Below, piece after piece: positions 8,491-15,834 of a stretch of DNA of 64,000 bases (the stretch's first letter is position 1; the number at the start of each line of letters is the position of its first letter). A model generated the notes under the pieces. It saw only the letters and a program-made list of their open reading frames with translations, was not told the origin of the DNA and did not search any database. This stretch comes from an uncultured Acidobacteriota bacterium (GTDB taxonomy: Bacteria; Acidobacteriota; Blastocatellia; Pyrinomonadales; Pyrinomonadaceae): the NCBI GenBank assembly GCA_937873515.1, contig CALMYB010000013.1, positions 124,001-188,000 on the forward strand, in the 5' to 3' direction. The position numbers and the translations under genes are program-made.

Positions 8491-9879
8491 CTACCTGCCG
8501 GTTTGGAAAGTGCTTAACATCCGATTGAACGCAGCCGAATATCGCGACGATTCGCCCGACGGAACGACCGTAACGAGATAGACAAAGTTGTTGTTATCGT
8601 CGTACGCCATATAGACCGCGACAGACTCGGTCGCTCTCGTTATCGGTGACTGTCCCGAAAGCGTGGTCACATAACCCTGATAGTTGCCGAGGTAGGCATC
8701 CCGAAAACGCGTCCGCTGTCTAAGATAATTGTTGCTGTCAAGGATCTGGTTGACGTAGGCTTGCGCATCGCGCGAAAGGTCGCCGTTGCCGCGAAAAACA
8801 CCGATCATCGCCCCACGCGTAATGCCGTCCTTGCCGTAGGCACCTTCGGGAGCGAACTGAACGGAGCCGTTGCTTTCAAAAGCCTTCCAATTCGACGGAA
8901 TGCTAACCTCCGCAAGGCCGCTGTATCTGCGGCTTGTTCTCGAGGGATATGGCACGCGACTCGAATACACGCCTCCGGCCGTCGGGTTTGCACCTGCGCC
9001 GCTGCCTTGAGCTCCCTTTTCGATCTCAGCCATTGTCCTAGCGGGCGGTAGGGCACGGAGTCGTTCCTGTACGCGTCGGAACTCGCGTTCATTCGATGGG
9101 CGCGGATTCACGTTCAGCATCTCAGCCTCCCGCATTATCTTTTCGTAGCGGTTCCCCGGATCGGGGTGGCTCGAGAGCCATTCGGGTGCACCGCCTTTGC
9201 TCTGCGCCTGAATGGTTCGAAACATATTGGCAAGATCACGCGGATCGTAGCCCGCTTGGGCCATTATCTGTGCACCGAGCGTGTCAGCCTGCGTCTCGTA
9301 TTCACGACTGTATTTCGTCATCCAGGCCGTCGCCCCAAGGGCGCCAAGTTGGGCACCGGCCTCGCCGCCTAAGATCGCACCTCCAAGGATAAGGCCGATC
9401 ACGCCGAGTTGATTGCCAAGGCTGCCTTGCTTGGTTGCCTGTGCCGTTGCGTGGCGTAGCGCAACGTGCGAGATCTCATGTGCCATAACGCCCGCCATCT
9501 CTCCTTCATTCTTTGCCGCTTCGATCATCCCGCGGTTCACGAACATCGGGCCGCCCGGCAGGGCGAATGCGTTAATATCGCTCGCGTTTACTATCTCAAA
9601 TCGATAATCGAACGCCGGTTCGCGAAATTGCGACGGTATCGCCGCAACCAACCTTTCGCCAACCTGCGAAACATATCTGGTAGCTTCGCGGTCATTCAAG
9701 ATCGGAAACTGCTGCTCGATCTTACGTGCGTTGTCATCGCCGAGCTTAACATCGTCTGCGACCTTGTATTTATTCTTCGGCCGCTCGATCCGCGTTTGTG
9801 CAAATGCCGTAAACGGGGCCGCGGCGATCGCAAAGATAGCCAAATACGCTGCTAAATGTTTTTTTATCGTTCGTTGCAT
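8491..9879 (-). CDS. M48-family zinc metalloprotease, periplasmic (BepA/YfgC-like)
   Basis: About 462 residues from the ATG at 9879, chosen because AAGAAG precedes it at proper spacing and a clean signal peptide follows (MQRTIKKHLAAYLAIFAIAA ... AFA-Q). An upstream in-frame start at 9903 would only add eight residues in front of the signal. The catalytic zinc motif HEISH is at residues 134-138 with the third ligand in EYETQAD, the M48 pattern. The C-terminal 150 residues are a separate domain with SSRVPYPSRTSRRY and no identified motif. Family members maintain outer-membrane and lipopolysaccharide assembly proteins, and a similar role is likely. The gene is monocistronic and divergent from the phosphate genes. 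Confidence 0.9.
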   Translation of the reverse strand: MQRTIKKHLAAYLAIFAIAAAPFTAFAQTRIERPKNKYKVADDVKLGDDNARKIEQQFPILNDREATRYVSQVGERLVAAIPSQFREPAFDYRFEIVNASDINAFALPGGPMFVNRGMIEAAKNEGEMAGVMAHEISHVALRHATAQATKQGSLGNQLGVIGLILGGAILGGEAGAQLGALGATAWMTKYSREYETQADTLGAQIMAQAGYDPRDLANMFRTIQAQSKGGAPEWLSSHPDPGNRYEKIMREAEMLNVNPRPSNEREFRRVQERLRALPPARTMAEIEKGAQGSGAGANPTAGGVYSSRVPYPSRTSRRYSGLAEVSIPSNWKAFESNGSVQFAPEGAYGKDGITRGAMIGVFRGNGDLSRDAQAYVNQILDSNNYLRQRTRFRDAYLGNYQGYVTTLSGQSPITRATESVAVYMAYDDNNNFVYLVTVVPSGESSRYSAAFNRMLSTFQTGR

Positions 9880-9984
9880 AAATTCTTCTTGTCGAGATGT
9901 CAATGTCCGCGATTTTGCGATGAACCAAACAGATACCGGGTTGACCCAAAAATCTAGTGCCGTTTCGTTGGTTCGCCCTTGTTG

Positions 9985-10012
9985 TGTTACAAAGATGTTA
10001 CGCGAATCTTAC
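9985..10012 (+). promoter_or_regulatory. Pho-box-like array: three TGTTAC/TCTTAC repeats with exact 11-bp period
   Basis: TGTTAC at 9985-9990, TGTTAC at 9996-10001 and TCTTAC at 10007-10012 are direct repeats with an 11-bp period. This is the geometry of PhoB/PhoP binding sites in other bacteria. It lies about 100 bp upstream of phoU, and a TATAAT -10 hexamer follows at 10042-10047. The period is read directly from sequence. Binding by a phosphate-responsive regulator is inferred from the downstream genes. Confidence 0.5.
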
Positions 10013-10041
10013 GATAACCCATTCTTGATCGGGAAGAGAAG

Positions 10042-10047
10042 TATAAT
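10042..10047 (+). promoter_or_regulatory. Probable -10 hexamer of the phoU-DUF47-pit transcript
   Basis: A perfect TATAAT 68 bp upstream of the phoU ATG. No good -35 stands 16-18 bp before it, consistent with a promoter needing an activator such as one bound to the repeats at 9985-10012. Confidence 0.4.
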
Positions 10048-10115
10048 CTTACCAGAAATCGCAGGAAGACTTCTGTATTGCAGAGCGCATATAGAAGCCC
10101 GAATGCGTCGAAAAT

Positions 10116-10778
10116 ATGACCGTGCATCCGACAGCCTCAGCCGAGATCGACGCTATTCGTGACCGCGTGCTCCTGCTTGGCGGCAAGACAGAAGAAGCTG
10201 TAAGTCGTGCTATCCGTTCACTTACAAGTCGAGATAGCGAACTTGCTCTACGTGTCTGCGAGGCGGATAGGCTAATCGATCAGATGGAACTCGAGATCGA
10301 TCAACTGAGCGTCGAGATCCTGGCAAAACAAAAGCTGGCGCCGCACGACCTTCGCATGGTCGTGTCTGTTTCCAAGATCACTCCGATCCTCGAACGCATC
10401 GCCGATCACGCGGCCAGCATCGCCGAAGCCGCGATCGCCCTCAATAACGAACCGGAGATAGATAACTATTTCGACTTCTCGCAGATGGCTGAGATCGCAT
10501 CCGGAATGCTTCGTGAGGCGCTCGATGCTTTCACATCTGAGAATGCGGATGAATCTCGACGCATCATCGCACGCGATGCCGAACTCGACACGCGATACGC
10601 ACGTGTCTTTGATCAGCTTCTCGGCCGAATGGTCGAAAAGCCGGCAGCATCGGGCGGTGCTGCAAGGTTGCTCTTCGTGGCAAAACATCTTGAACGCATC
10701 GGCGATTACGTCAAGGACATTTGCGAACTGAACGTATATCTGACCGAAGCGGTATTTATAAAGCATAGTCCGCGGTGA
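10116..10778 (+). CDS. phoU: PhoU-family phosphate signalling protein
   Basis: 220 residues forming two three-helix PhoU repeats: residues about 10-100 with LGGKTEEAVSRAIRSL and a VVSVSKITPILERIADHAASIAE helix, and residues about 115-215 with KHLERIGDYVKDICE. The paired ERI(A/G)D(H/Y) metal-coordinating motifs of PhoU are both present. PhoU proteins couple phosphate transporters to the PhoR/PhoB two-component system and repress the regulon in high phosphate. Here the partner is a PiT transporter with its DUF47 protein rather than a PstSCAB ABC system, and no phoR/phoB gene is in the window. The ATG at 10116 has only a weak ribosome binding site. Confidence 0.9.
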   Translation: MTVHPTASAEIDAIRDRVLLLGGKTEEAVSRAIRSLTSRDSELALRVCEADRLIDQMELEIDQLSVEILAKQKLAPHDLRMVVSVSKITPILERIADHAASIAEAAIALNNEPEIDNYFDFSQMAEIASGMLREALDAFTSENADESRRIIARDAELDTRYARVFDQLLGRMVEKPAASGGAARLLFVAKHLERIGDYVKDICELNVYLTEAVFIKHSPR

Positions 10779-10852
10779 CCTATGAAGCCGGCAAAGCAGT
10801 TCGGCATTTATTGTTGGGGATCGTTCGTATTTTTTAATTGGAGAAATCAAGA

Positions 10853-11473
10853 ATGGGCTTTAGTTTATTGCCGAAGGAAGATCAATACTTTGCATTGTTT
10901 TCGCGGATGAGCGGAAAGCTGCAGGAGGCGGCCGGAGCATTGGAGGAGATGCTTGCAGGGCCGGATACACAATTCGATTCTTTTGCGAAGAGGATCAAGA
11001 GCATTGAACACGAATGCGACGAACTAACACACACGGTAACGACACGACTGAATAGCTCCTTTATTACCCCGTTCGATCGCGAGGATATCTATACGCTTTG
11101 CGTGGCTCTCGACGACGTTTGCGACTATATAGATGGCTCAGCAAGAGCGGTGGTAATGTACGACATTCACGAGATCCATGAGAACGCCAATAAGCTTGCG
11201 AGCGTTATCAGAAGACAAAGCGATGAAGTAAAGGCTGCCGTCGACCTGCTGGAAAAAGGTAAAGGACTCGGCCCGCATTTGCTCGAGATCCAGCGCCTCG
11301 AGAACGAAGCGGACGATGTCTATTTTGGGGCAATGGCCGACCTTTTCAAAAACTCGACCAACCCGGTGAACATCGTCAAGTGGAAAGAATTCTACGAAAT
11401 GCTCGAGGCCGCGACCGATAAATGCGAATATGTCGGCAACATTATTGAGAGCATCGTCCTAAAGCACAACTAA
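10853..11473 (+). CDS. DUF47 (PhoU-like) accessory protein of the PiT phosphate transporter
   Basis: 206 residues from the ATG at 10853, which has GGAG at 10840-10843. An in-frame TTG at 10838 overlaps that ribosome binding site and is rejected. The fold is an all-helical PhoU-like bundle with the family signatures SIEHECDELTHTV, FITPFDREDIYTL and ALDDVCDYID, and C-terminal RLENEADDVYFGAM and KWKEFYEMLEAATDKCEYVGN. DUF47 genes are classically paired with pit genes and thought to gate the transporter. The pit gene starts 13 bp downstream, so the two are almost certainly co-transcribed. Confidence 0.92.
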   Translation: MGFSLLPKEDQYFALFSRMSGKLQEAAGALEEMLAGPDTQFDSFAKRIKSIEHECDELTHTVTTRLNSSFITPFDREDIYTLCVALDDVCDYIDGSARAVVMYDIHEIHENANKLASVIRRQSDEVKAAVDLLEKGKGLGPHLLEIQRLENEADDVYFGAMADLFKNSTNPVNIVKWKEFYEMLEAATDKCEYVGNIIESIVLKHN

Positions 11474-11486
11474 AAGATAAAAGATC

Positions 11487-12563
11487 ATGGACGGAAACTC
11501 TGCAGCACTCGGCCTAGTCGTGATCATTATCATCGTGGCGTTGGCGTTCGATTATGTCAACGGATTCCACGATGCAGCGAATTCCATTGCGACCGTCGTG
11601 GCGACCCGCGTCCTATCGCCCGGTGTCGCCGTGGCATGGGCGGCTTTTTTCAACTTCATCGCATTCCTTGTTTTCGGCACCGCGGTCGCAAAGACCATCG
11701 GCGGAGATATGGTCAACATAGCGATCATCCCCCCGGAAGATCGGTTATATGTCCTTCTTGCCGCGGTGATCGGGGCCACGGTTTGGAATCTGCTGACCTG
11801 GTGGCTTGGCCTTCCTACATCGAGTTCACACGCTCTCGTCGGCGCCTACGCCGGATCGGCGATCGCTTCGTATTTCTGGCACTTCGGCTTCAAGGATCCG
11901 AGCGCCGTACTCGTAGCGGCCGGGTGGATAAAGACGATAAGCTTTATCATTCTCTCACCTCTGATCGGCCTCGCCCTCGGCTTCGTCCTGATGGTGATAG
12001 TGTATTGGGTATTTCATCGTGTTGCGGTTCATCGCGTGGACAAGGTGTTTCGTATCGGCCAACTCTTCTCGGCCGCCGCATTCAGCCTTGGCCACGGAGG
12101 AAACGACGCACAGAAAACGATGGGCGTCATCACCATAGCTCTCGTCGCGGGCGGATTCCTCTCAATGACGGCGGATGGCAAGCTGCCTGACGTACCGCTA
12201 TGGGTGGTTCTCGCCGCACACACTGCCATCGGGCTTGGAACGCTTTCGGGGGGATGGCGCATCGTCAAAACGATGGGAACAAAGATCGTCAAACTCCAGC
12301 CGGTCGGCGGATTCTGTGCAGAGGCTGCGGGTGCTGCGACCCTCTTTTTCGCTACCCATACAGGTATCCCGGTCTCAACTACGCACACGATCACGGGAGC
12401 GATCGTCGGCGTTGGATCCGCCAAGAGGCTTTCGGCCGTAAAATGGGGCGTTGCGGGCCGCATCGTTTGGGCTTGGGTTCTGACGATTCCGGCGGCCGGG
12501 GCAATCGCAACGGCCTCTTATGGCTTGCTGCTGCTAATCGAGAAGATGTTGGGCGTCATTTAG
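11487..12563 (+). CDS. pit: Low-affinity inorganic phosphate transporter, PiT family
   Basis: 358 residues with about ten membrane segments and the internal duplication typical of PiT proteins. The N-terminal copy has FDYVNGFHDAANSIATVVATRVLSP and the C-terminal copy has LGHGGNDAQKTMGVI. The loop GLPTSSSHALVGAYAGSAIA and its second-half counterpart GIPVSTTHTITGAIVGVG are the paired SSSH/STTH substrate-site motifs. It imports phosphate (or metal-phosphate) with a cation. It is the last gene of the phoU-DUF47-pit cluster. A long stem-loop begins 1 bp after its stop codon. Confidence 0.95.
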   Translation: MDGNSAALGLVVIIIIVALAFDYVNGFHDAANSIATVVATRVLSPGVAVAWAAFFNFIAFLVFGTAVAKTIGGDMVNIAIIPPEDRLYVLLAAVIGATVWNLLTWWLGLPTSSSHALVGAYAGSAIASYFWHFGFKDPSAVLVAAGWIKTISFIILSPLIGLALGFVLMVIVYWVFHRVAVHRVDKVFRIGQLFSAAAFSLGHGGNDAQKTMGVITIALVAGGFLSMTADGKLPDVPLWVVLAAHTAIGLGTLSGGWRIVKTMGTKIVKLQPVGGFCAEAAGAATLFFATHTGIPVSTTHTITGAIVGVGSAKRLSAVKWGVAGRIVWAWVLTIPAAGAIATASYGLLLLIEKMLGVI

Positions 12564-12608
12564 AAGGTTCGGAGTCCACAGGCGTAGCTCTCGTCGGCTC
12601 CGAACCTT
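12564..12608 (+). terminator. Stem-loop after pit (weak terminator or processing hairpin)
   Basis: AAGGTTCGGAG at 12564-12574 pairs perfectly with CTCCGAACCTT at 12598-12608, an 11-bp stem with a 23-nt loop. No T run follows, so it is not a classical intrinsic terminator. It lies between the phosphate genes and nadA and could separate the two transcripts by processing or attenuation. Confidence 0.45.
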
Positions 12609-12687
12609 GCTTCCACTCGTCGAAAGTGCAATGATTTTTCTTTGGTCGGCTGCCTTTTTTGCACCCGATCCAAAGGAGTGTTTTGCA

Positions 12688-13800
12688 ATGCCGGCCGTTC
12701 TCGAAGAAGTCATCCCACTCGATAATTACCTAGCAATGCCGGAGACGGAGCTATCCGAACGTATTGAGGCCGCACGCAAGGAGCTAGGCCCTCGGGTCGT
12801 CATCCTCGGCCATCATTACCAGCGTGACGATGTCGTCTCCCATGCTGACCTGACCGGTGATTCTTACCAGCTTTCCGTAATGGCCTCAAAGGCCGAGGCC
12901 GAATTCATCGTCTTTTGCGGCGTGCATTTTATGGCGGAATCCGCCGATATCCTCGGCCGCCCGACGCAGCGTGTGATCCTGCCGGACATGGGCGCGGGCT
13001 GTTCGATGGCGGACATGGCATCGATCGATCAGGTCGAGGATGCATGGGAGCAGCTCGAAGAGATCGGCGTGCTCGAACAAAAGGTCGCACCGATCACGTA
13101 TATGAATTCGAGTGCGGCCATCAAAGCGTTCTGCGGCCGCAACGAAGGCGTTGTCTGCACGTCATCGAACGCGATACCGCTCTTTGAGATCTACCTCAAG
13201 AATTTCGACAAGATGTTCTTCTTCCCGGACCAGCATCTCGGCCGAAACACAGGTGCAAAGTTCGGAATTCCGCTCGATAAGATCGTCCTTTGGGACCCGC
13301 ACAAGGAGCTCGGCGGCAATACCGAAGAGCAGCTTCTTGGCGCAAAACTCATTGTCTGGCGTGGACATTGTTCGGTACACGGACGATTCAAAGATTGGCA
13401 GGTCGACAAGATCCGCGAAGATCATCCGGAAATGAAAGTGCTCGTCCATCCCGAATGTCCGCACGAGGTCGTCGTAAAAAGCGATCTCGACGGCTCGACA
13501 AGCTTCATCATAAAGACCGTCGAAGAGTCGCCAGCAGGTTCTGCATGGGCGATCGGCACCGAGGTAAATCTCGTCAACCGCCTCGAAAAACGCTTCCCGG
13601 ACAAGCATATTCGACTGCTTGCACCCGACCTCTGCATGTGCGCGACGATGTTCCGCATCGCACCGCAAAACCTTGCATGGGCTCTCGAAAATCTTGCTGT
13701 CGGCAACGTCGTGAACGAGATCGTTGTCGAGCCGGAGACAAAGCGTTGGGCGAACGTCGCTCTTAGAAGGATGATCGACCTCACAGAGAAGAAAGGCTAG
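12688..13800 (+). CDS. nadA: Quinolinate synthase NadA
   Basis: 370 residues from the ATG at 12688, which has AAAGGAGT about 8 bp upstream; an in-frame TTG at 12607 lacks a ribosome binding site and adds unrelated residues. NadA condenses iminoaspartate with dihydroxyacetone phosphate to quinolinate in NAD biosynthesis, using a [4Fe-4S] cluster. The family blocks GHHYQRDDVV, FCGVHFMAESADIL, DMGAGCSMADM, VVCTSSNA, FFPDQHLGRNT, WRGHCSVHGRF, HPECPHEVV and LAPDLCMCATMF are all present and hold the three cluster cysteines. nadB and nadC are not in the window. The gene is followed 15 bp later by the exonuclease pair. Confidence 0.96.
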   Translation: MPAVLEEVIPLDNYLAMPETELSERIEAARKELGPRVVILGHHYQRDDVVSHADLTGDSYQLSVMASKAEAEFIVFCGVHFMAESADILGRPTQRVILPDMGAGCSMADMASIDQVEDAWEQLEEIGVLEQKVAPITYMNSSAAIKAFCGRNEGVVCTSSNAIPLFEIYLKNFDKMFFFPDQHLGRNTGAKFGIPLDKIVLWDPHKELGGNTEEQLLGAKLIVWRGHCSVHGRFKDWQVDKIREDHPEMKVLVHPECPHEVVVKSDLDGSTSFIIKTVEESPAGSAWAIGTEVNLVNRLEKRFPDKHIRLLAPDLCMCATMFRIAPQNLAWALENLAVGNVVNEIVVEPETKRWANVALRRMIDLTEKKG

Positions 13801-13815
13801 GCACAACAGCACCAA

Positions 13816-14583
13816 ATGAAGATCGCCACCTGGAATGTGAACTCGATCAACGTCCGTATGCCGCAGCTTCTCGAATGGCTTGCGAGAGCGAATCCGGACG
13901 TCGTATGTTTGCAGGAAACAAAGTCGGTCGATGCCAACTTTCCGGAGTTTGAGCTAAAAGCGGCGGGCTACGATGCGGCCTTCGTAGGAGAGAAATCTTA
14001 CAACGGCGTTGCGATCCTTTCGCGTCTGCCGATCGAGAATGTTCAGCTGAATTTTCCGGACGACGGTGCTGAGGCTCCAAAGCGTCTGATCGCAGCGACC
14101 GTTGGCGGCGTCCGTATCGTTAATACATACATACCGAACGGCACAGAGCTCGGCTCGGACAAGTTCGCTTTCAAGCTCGATTGGCTCATGCGTTTGCGTC
14201 GATATTTTGACTCGACCTGCGCGCAAAGCGATGATGTGCTGCTTTGCGGGGATTTCAACGTCGCTCCGGAACCGACCGACGTCTGGAACCCCGCGGCATG
14301 GGAAGGCAAACTTCATTTCTCAAAGCCCGAACGCGCCGCGATCACGTTCGTGAAACAGTGGGGCTTCTGCGATCTCTTTCGTAAGCTTAACGGCGAGGTA
14401 AAGGAATTTTCCTGGTGGGATTATCGCGCCGGTGCGTTTCAGCACGACCACGGCCTTCGGATCGACCACATATGGACATCGCCGAAACTCACCGCCCGCG
14501 GCACGTCCTGCGTCATCGACCGCTCGACGCGGAAGCTCGAAAAACCCAGCGACCACGCTCCCGTCATTGCGGAATTCAGTTGA
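13816..14583 (+). CDS. xth: Exodeoxyribonuclease III family AP endonuclease, copy 1
   Basis: 255 residues with the complete ExoIII/EEP fold motifs: KIATWNVNSINVR, CLQETKS (metal-binding Glu), YIPNGTELGSDKF, LLCGDFNVAP (Asp and Asn of the active site), GLRIDHIW and KPSDHAPVIAEF (Asp-His pair). It should cut 5' of abasic sites and remove 3'-blocking groups in base excision repair, in the cytoplasm. Its TGA overlaps the start of a second, closely similar gene. The start ATG is 15 bp after nadA. Confidence 0.94.
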   Translation: MKIATWNVNSINVRMPQLLEWLARANPDVVCLQETKSVDANFPEFELKAAGYDAAFVGEKSYNGVAILSRLPIENVQLNFPDDGAEAPKRLIAATVGGVRIVNTYIPNGTELGSDKFAFKLDWLMRLRRYFDSTCAQSDDVLLCGDFNVAPEPTDVWNPAAWEGKLHFSKPERAAITFVKQWGFCDLFRKLNGEVKEFSWWDYRAGAFQHDHGLRIDHIWTSPKLTARGTSCVIDRSTRKLEKPSDHAPVIAEFS

Positions 14584-15356
14584 AGATCGCGACCTGGAAC
14601 ATCAACGGCATCAACTCGCGGCTCGAGCACGTCGTCAAGTGGTCGCTCGCGGTGCGTCCTGACGTGCTCTGTCTGCAGGAAACAAAGAGCGTCGATGCGA
14701 AGTTCCCCGTGTCCAAGCTTCAGGCTGCCGGGTACGAATATATTGAATATTACGGCGAAAAATCCTACAACGGCGTCGCTATCCTCTCAAAGGTTCCGCT
14801 CACCGAGGTTCGAAAGGGATTTCCGAACAACAAGGCTGACGCTCCGACACGCCTGATCGCGGCGCGGGCCAACGGCGTTGCGATCGTCTGTGCATACTTC
14901 CCGCACGGGACGAAGATCGGAAGCGATAAATTCCGATTCAAGCTCGATTGGGTCACACACCTTCGCAAATATTTCGACGAGCTGTACGAACGGGAAGACC
15001 TCGTTCTCCTCTGCGGAGACACGAACATTACGCCGCATGAAATGGATCTCTGGAACGTGCGTTACTGGGCAACGCGTATGCACTTTACGCGCGAGGAACG
15101 GGATGCTTTCCTCGAACTCAAACGCTGGGGATTCGTCGATGTCTTTCGCCAGGTCAACGATCAGCCGGGCGAATACACCTGGTGGGACACGTTCCGCGAA
15201 TCGTCTTTTGCGAAGAATCGCGGCCTGCGGCTCGACCACATTTGGGCCTCGGAACCTCTCGCCGAATTGTGCACCGACTGCTGGATCGACCGCGAACCTC
15301 GCGGTTGGGAACATCCGTCCGATCACGCCCCCGTAATCGCAGAATTTATGCTTTGA
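14580..15356 (+). CDS. xth: Exodeoxyribonuclease III family AP endonuclease, copy 2 (TTG start)
   Basis: About 258 residues starting with TTG at 14580, which overlaps the TGA of copy 1 as TTGA. The protein then begins KIATWNINGINSRLEHVV, in register with copy 1, so this start is preferred over longer openings inside copy 1. All catalytic motifs are kept (CLQETKSVDAKFP, LLCGDTNITP, GLRLDHIW, HPSDHAPVIAEF). Two motif positions differ from copy 1: YFPHG replaces YIPNG near the catalytic Tyr, and GDTN replaces GDFN. The pair is a tandem duplication with clear divergence and translational coupling. A distinct substrate preference is an inference. Confidence 0.92.
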   Translation: MKIATWNINGINSRLEHVVKWSLAVRPDVLCLQETKSVDAKFPVSKLQAAGYEYIEYYGEKSYNGVAILSKVPLTEVRKGFPNNKADAPTRLIAARANGVAIVCAYFPHGTKIGSDKFRFKLDWVTHLRKYFDELYEREDLVLLCGDTNITPHEMDLWNVRYWATRMHFTREERDAFLELKRWGFVDVFRQVNDQPGEYTWWDTFRESSFAKNRGLRLDHIWASEPLAELCTDCWIDREPRGWEHPSDHAPVIAEFML

Positions 15357-15414
15357 CCGGAAATTGGACAATTCTGCTCGTGCGCCCGTAGAATATAGGT
15401 TTGACGGCGGTATT

Positions 15415-15828
15415 ATGGATGTACGCAAGGCATTGTTGATCTTCTTGGGCACGGTCTGTGTTGGGCTTGGTGTGCTTGGAATGTTCCTGCCGCTGATGCC
15501 GACGACGGTCTTCCTGCTGCTTGCGGCCTACTGCTATTCGAAGAGTTCCGACCGCTTCCACTCGTGGCTTCTTGGCAACCGCTGGCTCGGCAAGTACATC
15601 ACGACCTATCGCTCTGGCCAGGGCATTACCGTTCGCCAGAAGGTCACTACGCTCTTGACCCTTTTCGCATCGATCGGCTTCAGCATCTGGTTCGTCGGCG
15701 GAAGATTTTGGGTGACGCTCATCTTACTCGCCGTCACCATCGGCGTTACGATCCACATCCTTTGGCTCAAGACCTATCGCGCCGAGACCGCGGCCGAACC
15801 GCTCGTTGTCCAAGCAGAAGAAGCTTGA
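15415..15828 (+). CDS. DUF454 (YbaN-like) inner-membrane protein
   Basis: About 137 residues from the ATG at 15415; an upstream in-frame start at 15364 would put non-conserved residues ahead of the first membrane helix. The conserved family core GMFLPLMPTTVFLLLAAYCYSKSSDRFHSWLLGNRWLGKYI is visible. Three to four membrane segments follow, the last being FWVTLILLAVTIGVTIHILWL. The biological role of DUF454 proteins is not established. The gene converges on the aldehyde dehydrogenase with a 6-bp gap. Confidence 0.85.
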   Translation: MDVRKALLIFLGTVCVGLGVLGMFLPLMPTTVFLLLAAYCYSKSSDRFHSWLLGNRWLGKYITTYRSGQGITVRQKVTTLLTLFASIGFSIWFVGGRFWVTLILLAVTIGVTIHILWLKTYRAETAAEPLVVQAEEA

Positions 15829-15834
15829 ACTAAC

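Noticed and set aside
13162..13815. 217-codon antisense frame over nadA
   Set aside because: nadA carries all its cluster cysteines on the other strand.
14415..15356. Longer 313-codon form of the second exonuclease
   Set aside because: The extra N-terminus lies in another frame of copy 1; homology begins at the TTG at 14580.
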